Below, piece after piece: positions 36,713 through 48,800 of a stretch of 64,000 nucleotides of DNA; position 1 is the stretch's first letter, and each line of letters begins with the position of its first letter. The position numbers were made by a program, and so were the translations under genes. The notes under the pieces were generated by a model. It was not told the origin of the DNA and did not search any database. It saw only the letters and a list, made by a program, of their open reading frames with translations. This DNA comes from Lineus longissimus (lineage: Eukaryota > Nemertea > Pilidiophora > Heteronemertea > Lineidae): NCBI RefSeq assembly GCF_910592395.1, contig NC_088309.1:5644501-5708500 (forward strand), in the 5' to 3' direction.

Positions 36713-36720
36713 GGATTCAT

Positions 36721-36902
36721 CTCCTACTGGCCTAATTTGCTGAAGTAGGCCTGCAGGTGTACGATATTGAGATACGAGATTGGCTATTACATAAAGCGAA
36801 CATTCTCCCCCAGATTTCATTGGGGGGATGTTCGCTTCATGTAATAGCCAATCTTTAAAGGTATCGTACACCTGTACTTTAGCAAATTAAGCGATGTAGG
36901 AG
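36721..36902. repeat. 182-bp near-perfect inverted repeat (foldback MITE)
   Basis: The arms start CTCCTAC and end GTAGGAG. The inner arms, GATTGGCTATTACAT-AAGCGAACAT on the left and its reverse complement on the right, are almost identical, with a spacer of about 10 bases around 36815. It ends only 57 bases before the SLX1 ATG. The structure is that of a small foldback element and could extrude as a hairpin or cruciform. Confidence 0.8.
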
Positions 36903-36958
36903 ATAATGATACAGAATTTATCCTATTTCAGATGTGTTTGTGCTGGTAACGCAGCAAC

Positions 36959-39050
36959 ATGGCTCAGGAAGTAGAAGATTTCTATGGTTGCTACCTTCTA
37001 TACTGTGAAAATCCTAAGTTCAAGGGAAGGACTTATATTGGTTATACAGTAAATCCGACACGACGGATTGGTCAGCACAATAAGGGGAAAAAAGCTGGCG
37101 GAGCTTGGAGAACCAGTGGTAGAGGACCATGGTGAGAGAATTCCCAGCGAGTTGTAGCATATACAGTGGAACCTTCCTTAGCGGACACCTCTCTATTAAG
37201 GATGCTTGTTTTGGTCCCATCATATTTGTTGTTTCCATTCAATTTGACCTCTCTAATCAGGTTACCTCTCTATTAAGGACAGTCCCATGGTTGTCAATAA
37301 TAGAGAGGTTCTACTGTATATATACAACTAGAGATAAGATAATGACCACCCTGAAGAATCAGTCCCCCAAAACTGGACCAAGAATCTTATCCTCATCTTG
37401 TGTATCTAGGGCCTTCAATTCAAATTTAAAAAGTAGTGTTGCCGAGAAGAGCCCTAACCCATATCTATGTCCACAGATGACATCAAAAACTCAACATTAT
37501 GAGTTGTGGATGACACTGGCAAAATATACAGTACCCCCTGGAAGCCAAATCCTGGAATCATAGACAACGTTAGGGTGTCCTGAACAGTGATATGTATCTC
37601 TTTGCAGGTCAATGGTGCTGATTGTTCATGGTTTTCCAAATGACATCTCAGCTCTGAGGGTAATTGTATGGCTGGCAGATTAATTGTGCTTGTGTGCTGA
37701 AAATGTCCTTGACTTGACGAAATGTTTTCATCTGGGAAGAGCCTGTCAGTTCGTCTTTTCTTGCATTAACTGACAGCTAACTGTCAATCTGAAGACGTCA
37801 TGAAGTGGTCAGGGTTAAAATCTTTTATAATATTATGATTTAATCATTTTTACAGATTCACAACTTGTGAGTAAGATTCATGTTAATTTTTAGTAAAACA
37901 GGCCTAAGTGATCTTGTTGGTTATTTTTTCAGTTTGAATGGGCTTGGCAGCACCCAACGAAATCAAGACGGCTCAAGTCAATTCAGATGAAGAAAAAAAA
38001 TGAACACGGGTATAAGTCACGATTTCGTACTCTCTCATACATGCTCAGGACAGGACCCTGGAAGAGACTGCCTCTAACAATACGCTGGCTTGAGCCAAAA
38101 TATAAACTTGATTTTGAACCAGATCTTCTACCTCCGGCACATATGGCTATAGCTTATGGACCAGTTGTCAGTAAGAAAATTCAGTCTCCAAAGAAAGCTC
38201 TTTTGTCGACGCAAGAGTCAAATGCTCAAAAGACTGGCTGTGACGATGAAGATGATATCGTGGTGATTTCGCAAACACAAGGAAGATGTTCTGTTTGTAG
38301 TCGACATGTAAAGGTGAGATATCTTTACCTCGTAAAATACAAAATGGGATTGTTGAAAATTATATTCAGCGTGTTGAATAGAAATAGAAATTTTCAAGTT
38401 CAAGTTCAAGTTAAAGTTAAACTTTTAAATTTTTTAATGATCAGAGAAGGCCTACAGTACAATTGGGATGCTAGAAAAATCATGACCCGCTTAGCTTCTT
38501 TCTTTTAGAATGAAGATGAGGCTCTGATGAAGTGCCTCCATCGACATTGCAATATGCTGAGTCATATGAAGTGTTTGGCCAAGTACTTCCTGCGAGAATC
38601 TGACCACCTTTTACCTGTCGAGGGAGATTGTCCAAAATGCAAGAAATCTCTTGTCTGGGGAGAGTTGATACGCTACCAGAAAGGATGCTACCAGTACTTG
38701 AATGAGGTAGGTCACAAGTATACGTATCTTTCATGTATGCAATGAACCGCTAAACTTTTGCACCTCTTTACTTTTGAAATTTGCAAAATTAAAAAGAAGA
38801 TTTTTATTTTGGCAGATTGGCAGCTTTGTCTAAGACCATTAAAGCGAACTTTGTACGAGCAATGCATTGCCTTTGCCGCGCCTCAGTCGATGACAAAGCA
38901 ATTTAAGCATTTTTTCTGAAATGGAGTATCATACCTTTCGATTTAGGGGTGAAGTCAGTTTGTCATTGTGAACTAATATTTTTTTGTTTTCGATTCCAGG
39001 CTTCAGAGGACGAAGACCAGCACTGGGCTGATGAGCTTCATGTGTCGTGA
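36959..39050 (+). CDS. SLX1: SLX1 structure-specific endonuclease subunit
   Basis: Exons: 36959-37131, 37608-37659, 37933-38313, 38509-38706, 39000-39050 (TGA). They form one frame of 284 residues. SLX1 is the nuclease half of SLX1-SLX4, cutting Holliday junctions, flaps and other branched DNA in the nucleus. The GIY-YIG domain is at about 8-95: YGCYLLYC, then [18 protein letters not shown] with the conserved Arg, then VHGF and FEWAWQHP carrying the conserved Glu. A linker holds an acidic stretch [10 protein letters not shown] (179-188). The SLX1-type RING/PHD-like zinc domain follows, with CSVC at 194-197, [19 protein letters not shown] and CPKC. ATG 36959 is chosen because it opens the conserved N-terminus and follows in-frame reading of the domain. 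The gene is divergent from GCN1. Confidence 0.96.
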
Positions 39051-39509
39051 AGATTCCATAATGAGGCTATTGCAGTTAAATGTATCGTATGAGGGATTTA
39101 TACACTTGTAATATTTGTAAATACAGTTCATGGTCACAGGATTTCTGAACTACATACATGTACGTGAACATCAAAGGTGTGGACATGTTTTAAATAATGT
39201 TTATTAACGTCGGCAGTTATTCAGTTTTAGGGCAAGTTTTGGTGTTTCTGTTTCTAATCTATGGGTGTTTTCACTTCGAATGTTGAATTTATTATTAAAT
39301 ATCTTCAAATGTGCAAGAAATCATGTGTTATTTGTTATTTTTCCCTTCCCAGACAGGCCAGTTCAGCGGATGGAAAGCCTGCCTTTACAGGTATATACAT
39401 GTACTCGGCAATCTGTGGAATTGATTCTCCATGGTGCATTCGCAAGTTGGCCAAGTCATTCACAATACTGCCATATTTTCACTGCAAAGAGCGTTGCGAC
39501 GTCATGACC

Positions 39510-39665
39510 TCAATCATATTGGATCCAAGTGCTGTAATGACACCACGTTGGTTTAGGTGTCCTGCTCAAGGATACAGAAGTTCCAGTGGGGGTCCTTCTG
39601 AGAGTTGAACCCGAGACCTTCAGATCATGAACTGGTACCACTGAACCACTACTGATCTCCAGAAA
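39510..39665 (-). repeat. SINE-like dispersed repeat
   Basis: On the minus strand it begins near AGTAGTGGTTCAGTGGTACC, passes a B box GGGTTCAACTC and continues to GTATCCTTGAGCAGGAC. This 'AGCAGGAC ... GGGTTCAA' layout recalls tRNA-headed SINEs common in marine invertebrates. It lies in the SLX1/TRAPPC11 tail-to-tail interval. Confidence 0.55.
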
Positions 39666-40206
39666 TCTTTATCACTTGAAATCAATAAAACTCCAGAAAA
39701 AAGATGTTATACATGTACAGTCATTAATGACACTTTAATAAATATTCATTATTCACAATCATGATAAACTACAGAATAGCAGCATAATTTTATACTGCGT
39801 TACCTTCATGATTAACTTATACTGGCTTAGAGTCAGTACAGCTACGGTGTAGAAAGATGAAGTGACCTAGATATAACATCATTAAAACACCCCGTGGCAT
39901 ATTCATGACTGTCTGCCATCTTGGTTGCTTTGGTTTGAAACGGAGATGCAATCAGAATTTTACACAGATATGTACGAAGCAAGACATGTAAACAGCAATG
40001 ACGTGTACACATTGTTTTGGTTTTTTTCACTAGGCAACCAAGATGGCAAATGGTCGGTGGGTTTGATAAATACAAACTCATTTTACATACAACAATCAAA
40101 TGGTTATACCGTATTACCAGGACGACTATACATTTGTACACACTGTATTCATACAATTACCAAAATTATCAATTACGGTAATATTTTTCTATGTTGACTA
40201 GATAAA

Positions 40207-40212
40207 TTTATT
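40207..40212 (-). promoter_or_regulatory. Candidate polyadenylation signal of TRAPPC11
   Basis: AATAAA on the minus strand, about 240 bases beyond the tentative TRAPPC11 stop at 40455-40457. Confidence 0.4.
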
Positions 40213-40454
40213 TTAGCATGAAGCCAGCCTTTTAGTAAGGAGAGAAAAAGCACATCATACATGTAATTTGGCTGCCCAGAAGGCTGCTTTGAAGCAGTTG
40301 GAAAAGATCAATGTCTGGATGCTTGCACAACTACAATACCATAAGTTCAACACCCCGCACATCTTAATACCAAAAAGTCAGGTGCAACATTTTTGGGCCA
40401 CCCTATATATCATGATTTGAACTATTCATATCAACAAGTATCTCCAATAAAGAG

Positions 40455-43400
40455 CTACCGCTTGACCCTTCCTTCGTGGTCTTTCTATTTTCCAAATAGA
40501 TGTGATGCTAGTTGAATTTACCAGCTCCTCTATATGTGTCAGACAAGAGTTGGTTGCATTTCTTTACCACTTGGCTGAAATTAGAAATGGGTTAAAACAT
40601 GATGTGGTAATTCATATCACAGACAGTCAGGCTGAGAGGGATAGTTAAAAATGTGGACCTCAGGTGCACTCGGGCAGCGGGAATACATGTACATGTACCG
40701 CACCAGGCTGCGTCGCGCTAGAAATAATGAATTTTACTACGGTCTAAGCGTTGAACAGGAAATTGGAAAATCTTGAACACTCAGAAAAGTAGGTTACTAT
40801 TGAAACAGGGGAAGAACACATTCACTCAGGGAATAACACCTATTTGATACAAGAAAATAAATGTTTACCTTAATAAATATATGAGTAGGGAGCATTTTCT
40901 GTACAACATCATTGAAGACGCCAGGATATCGCAACATGTTAACCTGAAGTTTAGGCAGCTCAATGAAACCTGTCATCAACGGGAACAGGTTGAATGACAA
41001 CTGGTGGTTACTACTGGGGAGGATGCGCACGTGAACCTGAAACAACAGAATTCATATTGAGCGCTGAAGCTGTAAGGACATCAATAGATGCAAAGGAACT
41101 ACAGTAGAACCTCTAGACATGTATGAAGGACATCATTGGGACTGACAAGTGCTGTCCACAAAATTACATTGTTACCTCTTACTGAGGACGCTTCCAAGCC
41201 ACTAAAAGAAAAAAATTTTACTCAAAATGCTCACATGTTTGTGACCCGAGAACATGAAGCACTCAGAGTTCTCCATGTTGACTTCCATCTCCTGCACGTA
41301 GCTAGTTCTGTTGTATATGGTGTAGACCGCCGGGAGGCAGACACGGACACTTCCATGGGAGGGGAGTTCTGCATCCACAAACAATGGCACATGTTCGACA
41401 GGTATCGTGGGAAGGGTCAGAGTCGTCGAGACATAGGGTAGGACATTGTTGTGCTCTTTTCGTCTCCAGTTAATCGTGTACATTCCAAGTGGAACCGAGG
41501 GCTGGATTGATGGTGGCGCTACCAGGCAGTGGCATTCTGTAGCTCGTTCATCTTTCTGCAGGTTCACTAAGTGAAGAAAACGAAACGATTAACCTAATAG
41601 TAAAACAGAATTTCGCACAAAGTGAAAACTAAGTAAGACAGGAATGAGGTCATTTTCTGCATCACAAACATACGCTGTCACAGTAACAATCTACAAACTT
41701 GTGCAAGTGGCTCCATCATTGGCAAAGGTAAGATGCAAGACTTTAAAATACTGAAAACCATTTGCGGGAGTTTTATTTTTGCATGAAAATGTGTGGTTTA
41801 CAGGAATGGCATTGTCAGTTGTAACTTACATCCTTCCACTTGTGACTGGAGATTTCCATCACATGACTGGACATACGGCGACTGCAAAAAAAGCAGAACA
41901 TTTTGGTGAAAATGCATTTGTTCAAGTGTTTGCAACATACAAGTGTCCGGTATACATCCGGTATATGTAAGAATTGAAGCAGCTAAAGACTATACAAGTT
42001 AGTAGTATGCAGAAGATGCCCAAGTTGGCCCCTTACAAATGTATGTCCCGATGTCAATTTTATTGCATAGTGTACCTACCAGCTTCAAATCGCTGCTCTT
42101 GATCTCGAGGGGCCAGGGCGAGGTACAGATCAACTCTGACAACAGGAGGAAAGGCTCGTCACCATGAATTGCCTCAATCGTCTCAAACTGAAACCAAGAG
42201 AGAAATGAGGTTCATGAAAATGAATGGAAGACCCAGGTGGTGACCGATGGTTTCATCACACCAACTTTCGACTTTTGACTTTAACACTATCGAACGGTGT
42301 GGAAACCATGCAACTTAAAGGCCTGACACTTACCTTTAACGAGTTGAGGTTGACAGAAACCTCAAAAGGTGTCACTACGGGCAGTTTCCACTTCTCCTCC
42401 TTGTTACACATACAGGTAATCTGCTGCTCGTTGACGACAACAATAACATTGTACATGACTTTAGCACTGATTAACCTGTCTCCAACCTGCAGGCACTTGA
42501 CGAACAGGTTACGCGAAATCTGGAATGAAAAGTTTGCTTTTAACCAATCAATATGGTTGTCTGCTCTAGGAGACAGGAATTTTAGCACCTCTGTGAACCA
42601 GAGTGATCTTTTAGGAGCAGCAGCTTAGACTTTCCCCGTGAACTGGAGAGCTACATGCATTCTACAAAAACTACTAAGGAGGAGATTCAACATTCAGGTG
42701 AAGTCAAGACTGGTATTTCGCTGGTTGTGCTGACCTTCATTGGTCGCAAGTTGTATACAATATGACCAATTTTCCCTGGGTGCTCATGACAATTAATGAC
42801 TGGTGGTATCTTACTAGTACACTTTCAGGCCCTTGGACTTGTTACCCCTCCAGACCTAAGACTTAGTTTTTATTGGTTTGTCAAAATCAACTAAAAGTCT
42901 CTTGATTGATTTCAACGTTCCTACCTGTTCTCCAGGTTGAAGACTCCCAAGATTGATTCCCATCCTCTTGGAGACCACCTTCCCATCATACTCTGCTTGG
43001 TCCACGCAGATGTGAGCTAGAAAAATTGACATTTCATTTTATGAATAAATTTGAAGAGTTTACTACAAAAGTGGATATACTGGATGGGGGGAAGATAATC
43101 TGGCGGTTTACAATAACTTGGAGTCAACTCACTTGTTTGTTCCATGATCTGATCCTGTCCCTCGGTCAGGCCAACAGACAGGCTGATGTCAGTGATCTCA
43201 TTCTCCTCCTTATTGTCGATGGAGAACTCGATGAAGTAGAACTCGTTGACGAGGCTGGGGAGACTGTGCTCCAGGGAGATCTCCAGTTGGGACTCGCGTG
43301 GAATGATGCTGCAGGGGAAGATGCCAGCATAAAGTTCAGTCAGTACATTATTGCAATACTGTACCAGTGTCTTACTTGACTGTGTTGAACACGTCAGGCC

Positions 43401-45813
43401 ACGAGCTTTAACAGCTACCGGCCGCCCCATTTTCAGAGGCGGGAAATGACGCAACAATTCTGACTAAATAACATTTGGGAGCCATCTTCATGAAGCAACA
43501 ATAAAACTGCCTCATGCAATGTCGCATGCTTCAACGTTGTAAAAGAGGCATACCTGGTAGTGGGGCTTGTGTGTATCTTATCCCATGGTAGGCTGTCCAC
43601 ATCAGACACGTGCTGACTGGCATTGACGCCATGCGGTGGCAATTGGGACGAGATAGCCTCACTAGACCAGTGCAGGATGGCACAGCGGGCATTCTCAGAA
43701 CCTACTTCAAGCGCAACAGAGGTGATCTAAAAAGAGGCAGATATTTCAATAGAATATTGTTACATGTAAGTGAGGCAGGGAGAATCTGAATGATGATTCA
43801 CTTTTTACTTTGATCAGAGCCTATTTCTTCATGTCAGAAGAAGCACAACAGGTCAAGCAGAACCTCAAATTTTCAGGTTTTGTGGCACTTCTGAAAGCAT
43901 GTAAACTTCGAACTTTCAGTATATGCAACTATAACTTCTAGAAAGAAGTACATGTAACTTTAACTTCTAGTTAGAAACCTTATTTAGATGCAACTGTACA
44001 TGTTTATTCCAGCTGCAGTTGACCATTGCTCCGCTGAGCACGTCACAAATAACCTTAAAAAGGTCACTTTACCTGTATCTGTTTTCCAACATCTTCCTTC
44101 AGTGGGATGAATGTGAATGTCTGCCGTTTTGGTTTGCCAGGGACAAGGTAGAGGTACCCAGACCCTTCGTCTGTGGACGAGATTCCCTCAGTATCTGTCA
44201 CAGAACAGAATTCATTGTAGGCCTGAAAGAAAATCATCGGTTTTGCTCACAATATTCAATTCTACACCAGAATTACTAGATCTATGCCACATATTCATTT
44301 TACTGGTTGTGATGATCCTTGTTGGCTCGCCAATGTGAAAACAGAGGAACATGCATGCATATCTGACCAAGCTGGCACAAAAAACTGTCAATGGGATTAT
44401 GTTTGTTACACTGATTGAAAATTAATGAAGACTATAACTACGTAGACATACCACGTTGTTTATTAGGACTGATAGCTTGGAAAATCTGATAGGGAAGGGA
44501 CAGCTTGTTCTGAAATTGAAATTACATAAATCAGATGCAACATTATGGCAAACTACTTACAAACAAAGGCTGGTATTAAATCAATTAAGACTTCACATGA
44601 TGACAATCTTCTGATAACAATGAGGTGTGCTACATGTAGTAAATTTGTATAAGAAAACCAAAACAAAATGTCACCTAAGTTAAAACCTGCCCTTTGATTT
44701 TGTGCAGCCACGACACACCTCCTACATGTACATTGATGTAGTATATCTGGGCTTGAATAGGATCAGGGGCATACATGCACAGTGCAGGTGTGTCAACAAA
44801 AACATAGGGTAAAGAGTACATACAACGGCATGATGGATTACGCTGAAACTCTACCCATTTACATTAACACTGTCAGTCATATTTAGTGTAGAACATGTAA
44901 AAGAGACTGATTATAAGAGACTGATAGTAGAAACTCCAAAAAAATTTGAATAAAACCACCTCGTCCAATAGCATGAAAGGTGAGCCCTGAAAGCAATATT
45001 TATACAGCAAAACCAACTTGGACCCAAACCAAAAGTTCTGATAAAATCACCTGCTCATTGGGCATTCGGCTGGCTCCTGCATCCTATGGGAATAACATGC
45101 AAACAGCGGGATCAGGTAAGTAAATGAGAGAATGTTCCCTTATCAGAGTATCAGAAGCAGAGGGGTTATTAGTAAAATATTAGTTGTTTATAAAACTACA
45201 GCATTTTTTCAGCAAGCAATGTATTGGTTAGAAAAGGAAACAATAAAATACAAGCATTTACAACTTCTGACTGTTACAACTGACTTCATGCAAGGAGATA
45301 GATGGGGACTGCTTCTAAACTATTCAAGGATTAGACTATTAAGCATTTATAAAGAAAACTGGTAAGGACCTTTACTACATGTAAAGCAACTATCTATTGA
45401 TTAGAAGAGGTCGCAACTGTAAAAGATTGTACTCTCTACAGCTGATGACTACATGCATGGAGTGGATCTAACGTATCTTACCTTAGAAAGACATCAAGCT
45501 CGACTGGTTCGTCAGCTTTGAATGTGGCATGGGTGAACCGAGCTTTGCACTCGACTGAAAGAAATCCGAAGAAGGCAATTAGAATAAAGATTAGTCTCTC
45601 TCCAAACACTGAAAGCCAGACAAAGTAGATTCCTCTTGCAAAACATTTAACACAGACCACACTTAATAAAACAGACTTACTGAATGGAATGATGTTATTC
45701 ATTTCAACCGTGAAGACATTTGATTCTCTTGTCGATGGATCTGTCTTCCAGAGGGACTTCGCTTTCTCCACACAGTCAGAGTCACAACCTGGCTCAGGCT
45801 CTGGGGCATCATT
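40455..45813 (-). CDS. TRAPPC11: TRAPPC11 segment 2: exons 16-28 (gryzun half)
   Basis: Exons: 45813-45681, 45554-45482, 44509-44452, 44222-44073, 43726-43554, 43308-43133, 43016-42925, 42519-42334, 42187-42080, 41881-41830, 41566-41235, 41036-40869, and a tentative 40484-40455. Clear matches to the family are [43 protein letters not shown] and [20 protein letters not shown]. This half is made of Ig-like beta modules typical of TRAPP C-terminal domains. Confidence 0.88.
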
Positions 45814-48800
45814 CTAGGGAAGACAAAATGTACAATGTATTCAAGCAAAATGTATAACGTACATGTAGACTTTCATATAATAGCCGATTGGGCTGTCAGA
45901 GTGGTGCAGCAGAAACAGGCACACTCATGTGAAAGAGAGGCCCAACTAAATATTTGTTATGACAGTATTCTAACTCTGTGGACAATGGGGAGAATTTTGA
46001 GCACAAATTTTTTCCAGATTAGGAGCGAAAGTGGTGATTTTTGACATGTTGATTTAGGGCCAGTACTTACAGACATCACCCTGATAAGGTTCATCTGAAT
46101 TCGTGTCTTCTCTTCAGGGGAGCACAGGATGTCTAGCCTCGGTCAAGGAAACAACTTCCCAAGAACAGGGTGCGCACCAACCAAATTGATTCAAAGACAG
46201 TGCTGGAGTTGGCTGGAACATGTGCGCCCAATGCCATCAGGCACAATCCCAAGGACAGCACTCAGATGGACAGCTGATGGGAAAAGAAATCGAGGGAGTC
46301 TAAAAGGGACCTGGCGCCATGTGGTAGACAAGGAGATTAAGCAGCTTGGTCTGACCTAGGGAAACATCTGCAGACGGGCTGCGGACCATAGGAGTCGAAT
46401 AAATGATTGAACACGTTGAAGCCATATGTGCTTTCTAGGCAAGAGTAGGACTAAGTACATAAAAGCATACATTTCTGTGCCCTGCACTTTCTGACACAGA
46501 CAAGTTTTATTTCTTTCAAAAGGATACTCTTTCCCATGAGTTCCAAACAAATCGTGACATACTCGTCAACGTTTCCAACAAGGTAGGCACATCTGGAATT
46601 AATAACTAACATATTAACAAGTTTAATATTCCAGGTTATAAACCATCCTGCAATCGCTTGGTATCACTTTTGTCAGTTCCAAATTTTTGTCAAAATAGGT
46701 ACACATGTAGGCATTGAAGGCAATTACTTGTCCATCTTCATGTAAACATTGCAGTCACATGGTTGTCTGATCAATTAGAAACAAATCTAAAACATCAATC
46801 ATACATGTACCTGAGCGAGGTGATTAGAATGGAGGTCAAGAGCGGCCACCATCTCTCCTGCCGGTAGTCCCACGTTACCCTTGACAGAATCCTGAAAACA
46901 TACACGTATTACTTCAGAAGGCTCGTTTAAGAGTTGCAAGCTACTGAATAGTAAATGTTTGGCGACATTCTGCAAATTCAAGCAGTAATGTAGATACATG
47001 TACCCTCGAGTGTAGTCGAGAGTGCAAGTGTGAGAACACATCAGCTCCTGCATAATGGCTATAGACATCCCCCTAAAGAGACATAGGCTTGATTGCGTTG
47101 GGCAATTTACTTACGTGAGCCCCTTGTTGTAATCCTTAGCATGGTAGTACTCCTCACCCATCTGGACCACTGGAGACAAGAAAACCACACAAATGGAGTA
47201 ACAGATGACCTCATGACTGACTCCAAAACTCATGAGCCATTACTTCTAACTGTCGAATGTTATTTGAGAAAGCTAAGAAGGAATTAGCTTAACATATTGT
47301 ACACTATTTCAATTTGTAAGTCAAGTGTCTGAACAATTTACTTGAATTTACTTAAGTAAAATTTCATTCATGTTAAGGTTTTTGTTGGAATAAAGGTGAA
47401 TACTCCAGGTGAATACTTACTGAGGTATCGCTTCATTCGGGGAGACTTGTATTTCTTGAACTGTGAGACAGCGCTGCTCAGCAGAGGGATGATCAGCCAC
47501 TGGAATGATTACGAAAATTGAGACCAGTTTCAAAATCTATGAATGATTGAAATAAGGTTCATAATCATGTTGGGGTTTCCAGACTTTTAAATCTCCCCCC
47601 CCCCCCAAAACAAAATCCAAACCTACAAAACCCAGGCTTACATTAAACTAAGTAAACCAACCAGTGGAACCAACCCTGAGATTGAGATGTCTCGTGATTG
47701 AAAGACTTACCGAGTGGTCAACGGTGAGCTCCAGTGCCTGGAGAGCTCTGATGCCTTCTCTCTCCTTCACACTGTCTGGAGGATCTATACCTGCATGAAA
47801 GCAAAGTAATCAGTAATCAATCTTTTGAACAGTCAATTAATCCATCTGGAACAATTAACAAATAGCTGATATTCCTCACTTGACAGGGTTGAGAAACTTC
47901 ACACACAAGGTCATGCAAATTTAGTCACAATGACTGAAGTAAAAAAAACAAATTCCTGCATCATGACCCAAAGATTTCATATGCTTCAAATTGACTATTC
48001 CAATAAAAAAAATTCGCATTTGCGTCACTATCCTGAAATGTAGGTAGGGTACATCACGTCTTTTGACCCTGTCTAACGGAGGTAGACAGTCTTATTTATC
48101 ATCGATATTCACCACCTTGTGTTCAGGGAAAAGACTACTTACTCTGGTGTCCTTGTCTCCAAGGTCGTTGGCCATAGAAGTCCAAATTGGTTAAGTTTTC
48201 AAGTGGGTCAGGAACAGGAGGGGCAGCCAAAGCCTAAAAAAGTAAGAAGTTAGAGTTCAGATATTCCAACATTTTCTCAAAACAGCCCAAAAGTCATGTA
48301 TGATAAAAGTCATGTACGTACGTGGCAAAGGCCCCGACACAATTGCTTCCTGGCTATAGCATGGTTGGCAGCTTGCTGGTAATAGAACCCAGGGTGCTGG
48401 GTCTGAACGGCAGTTAGACCAAGTTTGATTGCTTCATCAAATAAGTCGCCAAAAACCTGGAATCTAGAGAAACGGAAATACAGAATATCAAATGGTTTGT
48501 TAAAACAGCTGAAGTCAAAGAAACATGTCAGAAAACTAAACCTAAATCTTTAAAAAAAAATAAAAATTCAGTGAAGAATGAGGACACTTACTGTTTTGAC
48601 ATCCATGCACTGTGTTCGAAGGCCAACTCAGGACTGCCGATCTTGCTCTTGAAGAAGTCGATGTGCTTCCTGAACTGTGCTATGGCATCAAGTGGTACAT
48701 TGTGTTGAAACGAAAGACGACAGATCTGAAATACAAGATGGAGGCAGACTTCTGAAATCTGTACTACGCATGACAATATTCGTGACCTTAACTCGTTCAT

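Larger units (their letters stand above)
36305..36958. promoter_or_regulatory. Divergent GCN1/SLX1 intergenic region
   Basis: The 654 bases between the two start codons must contain both 5' UTRs and promoters. Seen inside: a long G run at 36491-36509, direct repeats at 36575-36712 and a 182-bp inverted repeat at 36721-36902. No TATA box is evident; housekeeping genes of this kind often lack one. Transcription starts cannot be placed. Confidence 0.5.
39051..40454. other. Tail-to-tail interval between SLX1 and TRAPPC11
   Basis: It holds the 3' UTR of SLX1 (an AATAAA is at 39684-39689), a SINE-like repeat, and the 3' UTR of TRAPPC11, with AATAAA on the minus strand at 40207-40212. No other coding exon is supported. 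Confidence 0.55.

Noticed and set aside
37129-37563. 144-codon plus-strand ORF between SLX1 exons
   Set aside because: It lies in SLX1 intron 1. The flanking exons join perfectly in frame across it and it has no recognisable domain.
46129-46359. 76-codon ORF as a host gene
   Set aside because: Its sequence is the tail of a non-LTR retrotransposon ORF and it sits in a TRAPPC11 intron.
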